From Paralithodes platypus (Eukaryota; Arthropoda; Malacostraca; Decapoda; Lithodidae), in NCBI GenBank assembly GCA_032716605.1, contig CM064501.1:24504514-24568513 (forward strand): a stretch of 64,000 nt of DNA. Direction: 5' to 3'. Under the pieces are notes generated by a model. It made no database searches. It was not told the origin of the DNA and was given only the letters and a program-made list of their open reading frames with translations. How positions within the stretch are numbered: the stretch's first letter is position 1; each line of letters begins with the position of its first letter. Shown here piece after piece: positions 1-11,458 of this stretch. Position numbers and translations under genes: made by a program.

Positions 1-25
1 CAAGAACATCTTTTAAATTATTTGA

Positions 26-394
26 TTAAGGGGAGATGGGTCGTTTTTCGGGTCCACTTCCTCCCTCGTGTTAAGCCCCATTTGTTTTGAGATTATAAGA
101 CGTTCGGCCCATTAGTTTCATGATATCAACAACTTTCGCCCGATTTTGTTGTTAATGACCTTTCGTGCCATTAAGGTGTCGATTTTTTTCCTGGCGAGCG
201 ATAGCGAGCATGATATTTTAAGAGGAAACGGCCTTCGACCGGGAAATTTTTCTACCGAAAAAAATACACATTTATCTTGAAGGGAGGTCTAGGGGGTATT
301 TTTTCTAAGTATGATGGAGGTTTAGCGAAGATACTAAGACATTTAGGAATAATTGAATTAATATACCAAAACAAAAACGACCCACTCCCCTTAA
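26..394. mobile_element. MITE family A, copy 1 (TTAA-flanked)
   Basis: The element starts TTAAGGGGAGATGGGTCG and ends with the reverse complement of TTAAGGGGAGTGGGTCG, so it has terminal inverted repeats of about 22 bp with TTAA at both ends. The interior carries the conserved motif GGCGAGCGATAGCGAGC and has no coding potential. Eight more copies or fragments lie in this window. The TTAA target and short length fit a non-autonomous piggyBac-like element; the transposase source is not present, so the superfamily is inferred. Confidence 0.75.
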
Positions 395-465
395 CCTGGA
401 GTTAGGTAAGAGAGGGAGCAACAACTTCATGCACTTCTTCTTCCAATACCAAAAGTTCACTCAGC

Positions 466-883
466 TTTATGATGTGAGGTATACGGATATAGAAACTATG
501 TCATTTATGATGTGAGGTATACGGATATAGAAACTATGTCATTTATGATGTGAGGTATACGGATATAGAAACTATGTCATTTATGATGTGAGGTATACGG
601 ATATAGAAACTATGTTATTTATGATGTGAGGTATACGGATATAGAAACTATGTCATTTATGATGTGAGGTATACGGATATAGAAACTATGTCATTTATGA
701 TGTGAGGTATACGGATATAGAAACTATGTTATTTATGATGTGAGGTATACGGATATAGAAACTATGTCATTTATGATGTGAGGTATACGGATATAGAAAC
801 TATGTCATTTATGATGTGAGGTATACGGATATAGAAACTATGTCATTTATGATGTGAGGTATACGGATATAGAAACTATGTCA
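466..883. repeat. 38-bp tandem repeat, 11 copies
   Basis: Eleven nearly identical 38-bp units containing GAGGTATACGGATATAG fill this stretch (11 x 38 = 418 bp exactly). Units differ mainly at one C/T position. The array sits exactly between two family A MITEs. It is non-coding. Confidence 0.95.
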
Positions 884-889
884 TTTTCT

Positions 890-1254
890 TTAAGGGGAGG
901 CAAGTCGTTTTTTCAAGACCCCCATCTCCCTCATGTTAAGCCCAATTCGTTTAGAGATTTTAAGAAGTTGTTTCCATTAGTTTGGTAATCTTAAGACTTG
1001 TTGCCCCATTTATTTGTCAATATAAAGGCCTTTCGTGCCATTTAGGTGTCGATTATGTCCTGTACCGCGAGCCTGTAATTTTAAGAGGAATCGGCCTTTG
1101 GCCGGGACACTCATCTACCGAAAAATGTACACATTTTTCACGATAGGGGGTCTTGGAGATGTTTTTTAAAATCTTGATGGAGGTCTGGCTAGGAAACTAA
1201 ACAATAAATATATAAGTACATGAATAGGCCAAAATATAAACCCTACCCCCTTAA
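890..1254. mobile_element. MITE family A, copy 2
   Basis: Starts TTAAGGGGAGGCAAGTCG and ends in CTACCCCCTTAA, in the same orientation as the copy at 26-394 and with the same internal blocks (CGTGCCATTTAGGTGTCGAT, ACCGCGAGCC, a pyrimidine-poor end). Both termini retain TTAA. Confidence 0.75.
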
Positions 1255-1725
1255 ATAATATAGTTTAGTTGTACGGAACTCTTAACATTATTGTCCTACT
1301 ACTGCATCTATACGATACTGCAGGTAATTATATCCTAAATATGTACAAGTAAGCTAACAGCGGAAATGCTTTACCTGAATACCAACAACTGCATTTTCTT
1401 TACCATCTAAACAGACATACACTTACACACACACATTTCTCCTTGCCATATAAAACTACATACATACACACTGTTTTTGTTTACCATTTAAACAGACAAA
1501 CATGCACACTTGTTTGTAAACCACTCACACACACACACACACACACACGTTATCTTAACAATTGTAAATATTACACACAATTCATTAATGGTTGTCAAGT
1601 GTGTGTTAGCGTTCGGGCACGGAGATGTACAAAAACAGATGCACATGATTCACGTGTATGGGATACGTGTGGTGTAAAGATAGTGAAGGTATAACAGCTA
1701 AGGTGTGACCTACTGTGTGTGGTGG
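1255..1725. other. Intergenic, AC-rich, no gene seen
   Basis: Contains scattered CACACA runs, the longest a clean (AC)n at about 1525-1548. Open frames here are short and low-complexity. No recognisable gene. Confidence 0.6.
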
Positions 1726-1733
1726 TTGACGGT

Positions 1734-1765
<32 letters not shown>

Positions 1766-2016
1766 GAGGGTCGGTTTAGGTGTACGTGAGATATAAACAT
1801 AATTCCATTAACGTACAATATGCAGTTGGTAGTTTGTGTTCCGCGTTATCACACTTGACGGTGTGTGTGTGTGGGGGGGGGGGGAGGGGAGGGGGGGGGG
1901 GGGGGGGGGCGGGTGGGGGGTCTGGGGGGGGGGGGGGGGGGAGGGGGGGGTGGCGGTGAGGGGGGGGGGGGGGGGTGGGGTGGGGGGGGGGGGGGAGGGG
2001 GGGGGGGGGGGGGGGT

Positions 2017-2067
<51 letters not shown>

Positions 2068-2292
2068 GAGGGTTCCGGTTTTAGGTGTACGTGAGATATA
2101 AACATAATTCCATTAACGTACAATATGCAGTTGGTAGTTTGTGTTCCGCGTTATCACACTTGACGGTGTGTGTGTGTGTGTGGGGGGGGGGGGGGGGAAG
2201 GTCGGTTTAGGTGTACGTGAGATATAAACATAATTCCATTAACGTACAATATGCAGTTGGTAGTTTGTGTTCCGCGTTATCACACTTGACGT
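1726..2292. repeat. Three-copy repeat with (TG)n and very long poly-G tracts
   Basis: A unit made of (TG)n, a G run, then about 95 bp containing AATATGCAGTTGGTAGTTTG occurs three times, the first G run at about 1749-1765, the second expanded to about 200 bases of almost pure G (1873-2067), the third at about 2182-2197. Apparent glycine- or proline-rich frames here are translations of the G/C run and are not genes. Confidence 0.85.
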
Positions 2293-2396
2293 TCATTCCC
2301 CTTGCCAGCCACCACGTAACTACTAATGCTATCATGTGTTGTAATGGGATAGGGACGTGAAGTACAATAAACACGTAATACAAATGTAATGTATAA

Positions 2397-2398
2397 TA

Positions 2399-2437
<39 letters not shown>
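2397..2437. repeat. (AC)n microsatellite
   Basis: About 18 uninterrupted AC dinucleotides within the segmental duplication; absent at this length from its partner near 10540. Confidence 0.95.
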
Positions 2438-2439
<2 letters not shown>

Positions 2440-2570
2440 ACCAGGCACGCGCATCCTCACTGCAAATGAGCCTTGCAGGGTAATTCATATGTATATCATC
2501 CATACGTTGGTCGTGATATTAATATTAATATGTATATCATCCATACGTTGGTCGTGATATTCTTCCAAAG

Positions 2571-2785
2571 TTAACCCAATCTGTACTGGCGACGTCTTTA
2601 TACTTATATTCTAGATACATTTAGACGATTTGATAAAGCTTAATAAATATATATGTTAGATAAAAGGATTGATTGAGATAGTCTGTCACCTTTAAACGGG
2701 TAGACTTCCATCCTAACTTGAATACAAATATCTAATAGTTGCCAGAATATAATGAAAAGTACGTTACCGTTAGTGAATGTGTTAA
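2571..2785. mobile_element. MITE family B, copy 1
   Basis: Begins TTAACCCAATCTGTACTGG and ends TGAATGTGTTAA, with sub-terminal GCGACGTCTTTA mirrored by AAAAGTACGTTACCG near the end. Size (215 bp), TTAA ends and internal ACATTTAGACGATTT match the clearer copies at 5972, 52842 and 60677. Confidence 0.65.
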
Positions 2786-2891
2786 TCTCTCACACACGAC
2801 TGTCAAGCTAGTACTTCACCATAACCGACACACTGGACAGGATAGAGGGAAGGATGTACAGACAGACAAACAGATAATAAGCCAACACAAA

Positions 2892-3074
2892 GACGTACAG
2901 ACTAGTGGATTGATACAGACGTACAGACTAGTGGATTGATACAGACGTACAGACTAGTGGATTGATACAGACGTACAGACTAGTGGATTGATACAGACGT
3001 ACAGACTAGTGGATTGATACAGACGTACAGACTAGTGGATTGATACAGACGTACAGACTAGTGGATTGATACAG
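2892..3074. repeat. 26-bp tandem repeat, 7 copies
   Basis: Seven head-to-tail copies of a 26-bp unit containing GTACAGACTAGTGGATTGAT. The partner duplication at about 11470 has a single copy, so this is a local expansion after duplication. Confidence 0.95.
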
Positions 3075-3361
3075 ACAAATCCAATCCATCAAATGTGAGC
3101 CAAAATGTATATTCGTGACAATGTTATGTTGTAGTCGGTGTTCTTAATAACACATCTTCATGACGGAATTGGAATAATAACACACTCCTTTTTTATAAGA
3201 TATGTGTCTGCCTAATATGTATATGTATATTTCCCTTAGAGGGGGCCATTCGTTACAGGCACCTTTGCGTTTTGTCTCTTTCATACAAATACAAGAAAAC
3301 AAAACTTATAAATTGTAAGTACTAGTAGGAAAACAATAAAAGTAATTGCAACTGGACCCAT

Positions 3362-3375
3362 GTCAGAGAGAGAGG

Positions 3376-3466
<91 letters not shown>
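3362..3466. repeat. (GA)n microsatellite
   Basis: About 100 bp of almost pure GA repeat. Arg-Glu and Ser-Leu frames across it are repeat translations, not genes. Confidence 0.97.
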
Positions 3467-3468
<2 letters not shown>

Positions 3469-3576
3469 TAACGCTAACCAGTACGTTATTAACATTAACA
3501 TTTGTCACGGCGGCAGGGTACAGGAAAAACATAAATGCGTCAGCCAGCATATCATTCTACTGTGGTTGAATGTACT

Positions 3577-3951
3577 CTAAATTGGCTAGTGGCTGTTTTG
3601 TGTTTGTCTATTAATTCATGTATTTTTTAGTTTCCTCGCTAGACCTCCCTCAAACTTAGAAAAAAAATAAAAAAAACATAGACCCCCCCCCCTCCCCTTT
3701 CTTCAGGATAAATGTTTAAATTTTTCGGTAGAAAAATGTGCCTTCGGTTCCTCTTATAATTACAGGATCGCTATCGCTCGCCAGGCAACTCGACATCTAA
3801 ATGGCACGCTAGGATTTAAAATTGACAACGAAATGGAGCTAAAGACGGTAAAATCGCCAAACTAATAGGCCGAACGTCTTAAAATCTAAAAACTAATATG
3901 CTAAACATGAGGGAGAAAAGGGTTCAGAAAAAGCGACTACCTCCCCCTTAA
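3577..3951. mobile_element. MITE family A, copy 3 (inverted)
   Basis: Inverted relative to the copy at 26-394: ends CTACCTCCCCCTTAA at 3951 and contains ATCGCTATCGCTCGCC. The left end is decayed (CTAA). The segmental partner near 11890 reads continuously across this position, giving an empty site. Confidence 0.7.
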
Positions 3952-4309
3952 CTTTGAGCGTGCTTCAGTAATACTTGGGTCATTAAGAAGTTGGAGTAGT
4001 GTACGACCAAAGTTTGTCACGCCAAGGACCCGAGCTTTGAACGGACAACATTTGTTTCCAGAGCCAATCACACTAGGGGTAATTGGTCTAGCGAAAAACA
4101 AAGTAATTTTATATATATAGCAGTACAAAATAATTACAATGCATAACATTTGTACAACTATACTATGTTTCTTTTCAACTTAAGGTAAATGGCAAGGTTC
4201 CCATCAAGATTTATCAATTATTTTGTACATCTTGTAGTGAAATATGGTGATAATTATATTTACTTGGTCATAATATGATGCAGAGACATAGTAGTTTTAA
4301 ATTTGTCCT

Positions 4310-4740
4310 TTAACCCCTCCAACCCCAGAGACGCACATTATGCGTCGCCTATGTATGTAACCCACAGTACCAGCGACGCTACATATGTGACCGCCTTAAT
4401 TACTCGTCCTATGGCACCTAGAGGGTTCAGATTTGTATAGGAAATACTTTAGGATCCTACAGAACAATACACATGGTTGGCATCCCCCCAAGCCCAGCTG
4501 TGTGTGTGTGGGAACGCAAGGGAGTGCTAGGCCAGTATACCGCCTACCCATCACCCAATGATAATTGTGACTTTGCCCCGCTCCCCAAGACCCCCATATG
4601 ACCTAGGTGAGCGGTTTTATGTTGTTTTTCCTTCATTACTAACCCATCTCATTGGTTTTCAGGAAACAAAATTAAACATTAAAAGTGGCTGGTCCTAGAG
4701 TGGACTTTTGTATTATATCGCTTGGGGTCTAGGAGGTTAA
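4310..4740. mobile_element. TTAA-flanked inverted-repeat element, family C
   Basis: Starts TTAACCCCTCCAACCCCAGA and ends with the reverse complement of TTAACCTCCTAGACCCCAAG, giving imperfect terminal inverted repeats of about 20 bp inside TTAA. The termini begin CC(C), as is usual for piggyBac-type ends. The 431-bp interior has no convincing coding frame. Confidence 0.6.
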
Positions 4741-5680
4741 ATATTGAGAAATTTGCTGCTAAGGGATTCAATTTACCGTCATATAAAATGAAACCGAGTA
4801 TAGTTGATATGGCAATACCATTATGACGTCATGGATGAATATATACACTGCATATTATTCCCGGAATATTTAAACAAATGGTAATTTAATAACTAATATC
4901 TACAAATTCGTAACATCAAGATACCAACATTTTCAACAATATAGTGTATTCTGGCTATTACTTGACGATTTAGTAAGTAAAGAATAGATCTGCAGGAGTC
5001 AAAGGGACAATTGAGATCAACTGTACCCCTTTAATTGCTGGAGATCTTTCCGAAACTGTATTAAATCGTCTAATAATAACCAGAAGCTGCTAAAACGGGT
5101 CATGATCTTCAAAGGGTTAATTGCCGTGGTAATTGCATCAATCTAATGTATATGAAGCCTGAGTTAGGACGTTATCGGTGGAATATTACCTTCTAATTAT
5201 CACTTCAATATTATTTACCCTTTGTTGCCAAGTTACTGAATATAAACTGTCCAGCATTTACGTATGTACCCATTTTGTTGTACCTAATCAATTTAGGAAC
5301 AACAAAAAACGAGATAAACATTTGATTTCAATGGTCTGTTAAACTTTGCAAAACGTTCGGCATAAAGGTGAAATATAATTACTGTTGATATTAATGTAAC
5401 TTTATATGTAATAAATTAATAGTATCCTACTTAAATGGAGCATTTCCTTCCTATAGTACGAGACGCATTCAAAGTAAAAATGTACCAATAAGACCACACA
5501 CTTCGTTGTTTAGAGGTCTGGTTCATTTTCCGCTTTTGTTCGCACAATTACTTTCCCAAATATATTCTAGAACAATGGTGTGTTAAGGCAGGAGTTGTTA
5601 GAACACCCAAGGATAAGACAATAATATATAATTCTCGATTTTACAAATATTTTTCCCTCCGTCAGAAATTGAATCAAGTA
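4741..5680. other. AT-rich intergenic DNA with a family B-like remnant
   Basis: No gene recognised. About 4930-5120 resembles MITE family B (TTCTGGCTATTACTTGACGA near one end, AAACGGGTCATGATC and GGGTTAA at the other) but the left TTAA is not clear. Confidence 0.45.
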
Positions 5681-5705
5681 TCTAATGATAATGGCGGACA
5701 GGGTA

Positions 5706-5856
5706 GGAGAGAGCTATCCTGACCAGGATTCGAACCCACTCACTCCAGGTAGATTTGGGAGAATTGGGCACCAACACCATTCGACCATGAGCGGAAATCT
5801 CCCAAACATACCTGGAGTGAGTTGGTTCGAATCCTGCTCAGGATACCTCTCTCCCA
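5706..5856. repeat. Inverted repeat with tRNA B-box-like arms
   Basis: Two arms of about 52 bp face each other across about 45 bp. Each arm carries the Pol III B-box-like string GGTTCGAATCC (or its complement). No intact tRNA cloverleaf is visible, so an inverted pair of tRNA-derived SINE fragments is the best reading. Confidence 0.55.
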
Positions 5857-5971
5857 ACGCTCGCATCACTCATCTTGATATATTTGTTCCCTAATACAAC
5901 GGAATAACCAAGCGTGATACCTATTCATCGATCGACTGCTGTAACTTCAGGCACTCGTTGCCAGTACCTTC

Positions 5972-6185
5972 TTAACCTCATCTGTACCGGTGACGTCTTT
6001 ATATTTCATTTCAACAACATGTAGACGAGCTTATAAAGCTTGGGAAGGATATATGTTAGCTAAAATGATTAATTGAGATATTCTGTAGCCTATTAATTGG
6101 TAGACGTACTTCTCAAGCGGAATAAAATCAACTAAAAGTTGACATAATATAATTAAAAAGACGCCACCGGTACTGAATGGGTTAA
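5972..6185. mobile_element. MITE family B, copy 2 (well preserved)
   Basis: Starts TTAACCTCATCTGTACCGG and ends with the reverse complement of TTAACCCATTCAGTACCGG. Terminal inverted repeats extend about 28 bp (through GACGTCTTT / GGCGTCTTT) and both ends are TTAA. 214 bp, no coding frame. Confidence 0.8.
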
Positions 6186-6189
6186 AATG

Positions 6190-6366
6190 CGCCACGTGAA
6201 TTTCATGGGTTTCTTGGTTAACTTTTCGACCGAAAAATGTACAAATTTATTTTGAAGGTCTTGTGGTTGTTTTTCAAAGGTTGAGAGAGGTCTAGGGAGC
6301 AAACTAGAACAAAATATATTAAATAATAAATAAATAATACAAATAAATAGAATAATTTCCCCTTAA
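6190..6366. mobile_element. MITE family A, truncated copy
   Basis: Only the right half remains: GACCGAAAAATGTACAAATT, AGGTCTAGGGAGCAAACTAG, then TTCCCCTTAA. It abuts a family B copy on the left. Confidence 0.6.
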
Positions 6367-6779
6367 GGTGTGACATACTATGTGTGGTGGTTGAGGGTGG
6401 TGGGGGAGGGAGAGGGGTTGTTGTTATTGTTGTTGTTGTTGCTGTTGTTGCTGTTCCTCAGTCTGTCTGGCCGAACAGTCCCAAGGTCCCGAGCAAGGCC
6501 AAGGACATAATCGAGCGCCCCCACAAAACCCTCCCTGCTTACCACCAATATAGCCTGGGTACAAAGGAGTACAAAGGAGTACAAAGAAAATCAAGCAACA
6601 ACAGATATAGTGACCCTTCTAGGTTGCTTGTCCTCCAAAACACTGAGGATCAAGTGTCCAAACAGTGGTTTAGAGTGGGTAAGGGAACATTGGTAAGGAA
6701 ATTACTGCCCTGGAACTAATGTCTGTGGCAGGATTAGGAAGTTAGTAGTGGACAGAGGGGTTAGTAATTGAGGGGGGGA
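6367..6779. other. Region with (TTG)n and an unassigned open frame
   Basis: A (TTG)n-type run at about 6417-6455 is followed by a plus-strand frame to 6719 of mostly non-repetitive composition. I recognise no domain, and no splice context or homologue can be named. It could be part of a decayed mobile element; it is not called as a gene. Confidence 0.35.
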
Positions 6780-9700
6780 TAAAATAAAGTTATTCATTTA
6801 CAAACGCAGTCAGTCGCGGGTTTGGTGCGAGATATTTGTCTAAGCGGAGTTTAAATGAATCAACGGTGATGCAGTCTATAACGTTTCGGGGAAGCCCATT
6901 CCACAAGTTGACAACTCGATTGAAGAAGAAATTCTTAGATTCGTGGGAGTTAAAAGATTTACCAATATGTTTGCAACCGTTTCCCCGCGTGTAATTAGAT
7001 TGGTCGATAGTGAAGTACTTACTACAGATTATATTGTCGATGCCTTTCATAATTTTGAACACTTGAATTAAGTCACCTCTTAATCTGCGCTGGGTTAAAG
7101 GAAATATATTTAATTCTCTAAGACGCTCTTCGTATGGTTTGTTCTTTAGGCTAGGTATCATTTTGGTAACTCTATGTTGAACTCGTTCTAGCTTGTTTAT
7201 ATCTTTTTGGTAATAAGGGTCACCAGGATTGAACGCAGTATTCCAGAAGAAAGGCGGACTAAGGAATTGTAAAGGGTTAGGATAACTTCTTTGGATTTAT
7301 GCTCAAATGACCTGCCTATAAAGCCAATTATTTTGTTTGCCTTCTTAACAACTTCTGAACATTGTTGACTCGGTTTTAGGTTACTCGATATTGTTACTCC
7401 CAGATCGGTTTCTCTGTTTACATTCTTAAGCTGAGTGCCATTCATCGAATAGTTTGCTTTCTCATTTAGGTATCCGATATGTAGTACTTTACATTTATCC
7501 GCATTGAAACTCATTTGCCAAATTTGGGCCCAACATGACAATTTATCTAGATTGTGTTGCATATCGTCAACTTGGTCTTTTGAGAGTACGCTATTTGCAA
7601 TTTTTGTATCGTCAGCAAATTTTGAGATTGTACAGGTGAGACCCTCATCTATGTCGTTGATGTAAATTAGAAAGAGAATTGGTCCTAGTACCGATCCCTG
7701 GGGTACCCCGCTACTTACATTGGTCCATTTAGATGCCTTACCGTTTATGACTACTCTTTGCTTTCTGTTGCTGAGCCAATTTTCTATCCATTTCAACACA
7801 CCGTCTTGTATTCCATGCGCTTTTAGTTTTAGAAGTAAACGTTTGTGGGGAACTTTGTCAAAGGCCTTTTGAAAATCAAGGTATATAATATCTACAGCTT
7901 TACTCTCATCGTAGAGGTTGAGGATATCGTGGAAGAAGTCTAAGAGGTTTGTTAAACAGGAACGTTTTTTACGAAAGCCGTGTTGAGTATCTTTAAGTAT
8001 GTTATTTTCCTCTAAGTGGTTTACGAGTCTGTCTCTTATGAGCGTTTCTAGCATTTTACATACAACTGAGGTTAAGCTAATTGGACGATAGTTACTGGGT
8101 AGGGATTTGCTGCCTTTTTTTAATATCGGTGTTACGTTGGCTAGCTTCCACTGATCAGGCGTAGTTCCAGACTGCAAGGATTTATTGAATAGTAATGTCA
8201 GTGGTTTGGAGAGCTCATCCTAAACCTCTGAAGTGCGCATGGGGGTAATTAGACACCTCTCCCTGTGCGCATGTATTTGAGGTGTTTCCGTCACTAAAAT
8301 ATTCATTGTACCATTAATAGCATTAATACTTATCCATATGTGCCTATTATGGGTTGATTATAAAGGTATTAACCTGAAACAACAATAAAACGAGTGAAAA
8401 CAGCGTTTGGATGGTCAAAATCGGAGATATAGCCCGCGAGTTGTATAATGTATGGGTGAGGCAAGCTGCTTTCCCGCCAATTTCCCCCAAGGCCACTGAG
8501 ACACAGTCGATCGATACTCTCTCTCTCTCTCTTGCACTCGCTTGCCATCAGTGATGACAACACCCTGCTTGCAACTCGCTAATGTTAGCACGAAAATATA
8601 CCTCAGAATAAGGGAATAACAGGGAAAATAGGTGATAACTGAAGGAGAGGAGAAAGTGGGGAAGGAGGGGAGGTAGAGGACTGAGATTTTGCATGGCCCA
8701 GGGGCCAAACAAAAATATATATATATATATATATATATTTTTCTTGTTTTTTTGTTTTTTTTCGATGTCAAAAGTTGATTTTTGTTTTCACTCACTCTTA
8801 AGAGTCTCCCCGCAGTCCGCCGGGGGAACTCTTAAGAGTCTCCCGGCAGTTCCCGGGTTAACTTCCTTAAGAACTCTAGGCGAGATTGTATCAGGTCCTG
8901 GCGTTTTATTTACCTTGAGTTTATCTAAACAATTCAATACTTCTCTCTCTGTAACGGTGATATTGCTTAGAACATCTGAATTATCAATCTGAATCGGCGA
9001 TGGTGTAGGGATATCACTGAGGTCTTCTGTTGTAAAAACTGATGCAAAGAAGGTATTGAGGGCATTACTCATTTGTACTTCGTCTTTGGTGTATTCTCCA
9101 TTTTCATCGACTAACGGTCCAACAGTTGAAGTAACTACTTTTTTCTTTCTGATATAACTATAGAATTCTTTCGGGTTTGTTTTACTTTGATTCGCAATAT
9201 GTAACTCTAAGGTCTTTTTACTTTGCTTAATTAACTTTTTGGCTTTGCGTCGTAGCTCTACAAATTTCACCCGTTCTTCGTCATTATGTGAGGATTTTAA
9301 TCTATCATTAGCAAATTTTTTAGCAAGCCGGCAGTTTGAAATATCTTTATTCCACCATTTGGGCTTATTATTATGGCCTGGACGCCGTATTTTCGATGGT
9401 ATGCAGTCCTGCACTGCTTTTAGGTAAGTGGTTTCGAATAACTTCCAAGATGTATTTATGTCGTTATTGTTAATTAAAAAGCTCCAGTCAGTTTCTTTAA
9501 ACATAGCTCTAAGTTCATGGAAGTTTGCTTTCTTGAAATTAGGGACTTTTTCGATGCTACTATTTGGTTCGTTACTAGTAAACTTTAAAGTGAAAGTTAT
9601 CGTACGATGGTCGCTGTTACTGAATTCATCACCAACATTCAAATTCTCTATCAATTCTTCTTTTGTTGCAAGTACAATGTCAAGAACGTTATTACCACGG

Positions 9701-9830
9701 GTCGGCGTTCGAACAAATTGATATAGCGAACTCTCTTGCAAGTTATACAAGTCATGTCCGGAGTGTGAAGTAAGAGTATCGCCCCACTTGGTCACAGGTA
9801 AATTAAAGTCGCCCTAAATAACAGTATCTT
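6780..9830 (-). mobile_element. Broken CR1-like LINE (non-LTR retrotransposon), 5' truncated
   Basis: Read on the minus strand. From about 9830 it shows the end of the AP-type endonuclease (GDFNLP, then SNSDHRTITF), a linker, and the start of reverse transcriptase (NKTPGPDTISPRVLKEV). The frame then stops at an inserted block (8222-8857). RT resumes at 8219 (DELSKPLTLLF) with NYRPISLTSVVCK, DTQHGFRKKRSC, FQKAFDKVPH, SGVPQGSVLGP and the catalytic FADD (SKFADDTKIA). A frameshift near 7170-7200 separates the C-terminal segment (6790-7161, RLRGDLIQVFK, VVNLWNGLP). A further in-frame stop precedes GDFNLP. The element is dead as read. CR1-type affinity is judged from the RT motifs; L2 or another Jockey-superfamily clade is possible. 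Confidence 0.85.
8222..8857. other. Insertion inside the LINE reverse transcriptase
   Basis: About 630 bp that interrupts the RT frame between LKEV and DELSKPL. It holds a CT run (8518-8532), an AT microsatellite (8708-8738) and a near-perfect direct repeat around CTCTTAAGAGTCTCCC at about 8797 and 8829. No gene and no clear terminal repeats, so the inserted sequence is unclassified. Confidence 0.6.
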
Positions 9831-9975
9831 AACCGAAGCCACTCCAAGGCGGGGAGCTGAGGAGGATGCGGCAACACCCAGGAAACCAAATCCCCACCCA
9901 AGGCCCTGTACCCCTCAGCAATTATGAAGAGATAGTTGAGGGGCAAAGGGGTGAGGGGGGGAGGGGGGGGAGGTG

Positions 9976-10334
9976 TTAAGCGGGAAGGGTTTATTTTTGG
10001 GTCGATTAACTCCTATATATATTACTTTTTTAGTTTCCTCCCTAGACCTCCATCAAACTTTAAAAAAAAATCCATTATATCCCCTTCTAGAATAATAAGT
10101 ACATTTATCGGTAGAAAAATGTTCTGGTTCTTCCCATATTAGAGGCTCACTATCGTTTGCCTGGACAAAAATCGACACCTAAATAGCACGAAAGGTCTTA
10201 ATTATTGACAAAGAAATGGGGTGAATGGTTTTAAAATCGCCAAACTAATGGGCCTAATGTCATAAAATCTGAAAAATAATGGAACAATAAATGAGGGAGA
10301 TGGGGGTCTAGAAAACCGGCCCATCTCCCCTTAA
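9976..10334. mobile_element. MITE family A, copy 4 (inverted)
   Basis: Runs from TTAAGCGGGAAGGG to CCCATCTCCCCTTAA, with the family A interior (TTTCCTCCCTAGACCTCCAT, CTCACTATCGTTTGCC). It sits directly left of the second copy of the segmental duplication. Confidence 0.75.
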
Positions 10335-10648
10335 GGTGTGCGTAATATATAAACATAATTCCACGACCGTACAATATGCAGTTGGTAGTTGTATTCCACG
10401 TTATCACACTTGACGTTCATTCCCCTTGCTAGCCACCACGTAACTAATAATGCTATCATGTGTTGTAATGGGATAAGGATGGGAAGCACAATAAACACGC
10501 AATAGGAATCCATTGTATATATTCCTACTCAAGCAGTACACACAAACACATACACACTCACTCACACTCTGGCATACACAACATCACTGGAATGGGTAAT
10601 GAATAATGCATCATCCATATGTTGGTTGTGATAGTGTCCTATCGTTAA

Positions 10649-11017
10649 TTAAAGGGGGATGGTTTCCTTTTTAATCGATATGTTCATGTATTCATTATTA
10701 TTTTAGTTTCCTCCCTAGACCTCTATCAAGCTTAAAAATGCACCACCTAAGCTCCCTTTCAAGATAAATTTCCACATTTTTCAGTAGAAGAATGTCCTGG
10801 CAAATGGCCGATTCCTTTTAAAATTACCGGCTCGCTACCGCTCGCCAGGAAGAAATCGACACCCAAATGACAGGTAAGGTCTTAACATTCACAATACAAT
10901 GAGACGAAAGGTGTAAAAATCACCAAACTAATTGGCCGAATGTCATAAAATCTGAAAAATAAAGGGAATAAGCATGAGAGAGAAGGGTGTCCAGAAATAC
11001 GGCCCATCTTCCCTTAA
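10649..11017. mobile_element. MITE family A, copy 5 (inverted)
   Basis: Starts TTAAAGGGGGATGG and reaches a first terminus CCCATCTTCCCTTAA at 11017; interior as in other family A copies (CTCGCTACCGCTCGCCAGG). Confidence 0.75.
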
Positions 11018-11458
11018 TAAGCATGAGAGAGAAGGGTGTCCAGAAATACGGCCCATCTCCCCTTAATAAGCATGAGAGAGAAGGGTGTCCAGAAATACGG
11101 CCCATCTCCCCTTAATAAGCATGAGAGAGAAGGGTGTCCAGAAATACGGCCCATCTCCCCTTAATAAGCATGAGAGAGAAGGGTGTCCAGAAATACGGCC
11201 CATCTCCCCTTAATAAGCATGAGAGAGAAGGGTGTCCAGAAATACGGCCCATCTCCCCTTAATAAGCATGAGAGAGAAGGGTGTCCAGAAATACGGCCCA
11301 TCTCCCCTTAATAAGCATGAGAGAGAAGGGTGTCCAGAAATACGGCCCATCTCCCCTTAATAAGCATGAGAGAGAAGGGTGTCCAGAAATATAGCCCATC
11401 TCCCCTTAATAAGCATGAGAGAGAAGGGTGTCCAGAAATACGGCCCATCTCCCCTTAA
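10969..11458. repeat. 49-bp tandem repeat: amplified MITE end, 10 copies
   Basis: The last 49 bp of the MITE, containing GGGTGTCCAGAAATACGGCC and the terminal CATCTCCCCTTAA, is present ten times in tandem. The nine extra units fill 11018-11458 exactly (9 x 49 = 441). Each unit carries a complete MITE terminus. Confidence 0.92.

Larger units (their letters stand above)
2210..4080. repeat. Segmental duplication, copy 1 (partner near 10335-11992)
   Basis: Several blocks match the region 10335-11992 in the same order: the AATATGCAGTTGGTAG block with the following ACGTAACTA stretch, the AATAAGCCAACAC / GACGTACAGACTAG block, and the block around GACCAAAGTTTGTCACGCC. The copies differ by independent MITE insertions and by different local tandem expansions, so the duplication is older than those events. 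Confidence 0.7.

Noticed and set aside
1776..2123. Poly-proline and poly-glycine open frames on both strands
   Set aside because: They are translations of the long G/C run; no start context, no non-repeat sequence.
3281..3580. Arg-Glu / Ser-Leu repeat frames
   Set aside because: Produced by the (GA)n microsatellite.
6384..6719. 111-residue plus-strand frame
   Set aside because: The first third is (TTG)n; the rest has no recognisable domain, splice signals or homologue that I can name. Left as unassigned sequence.
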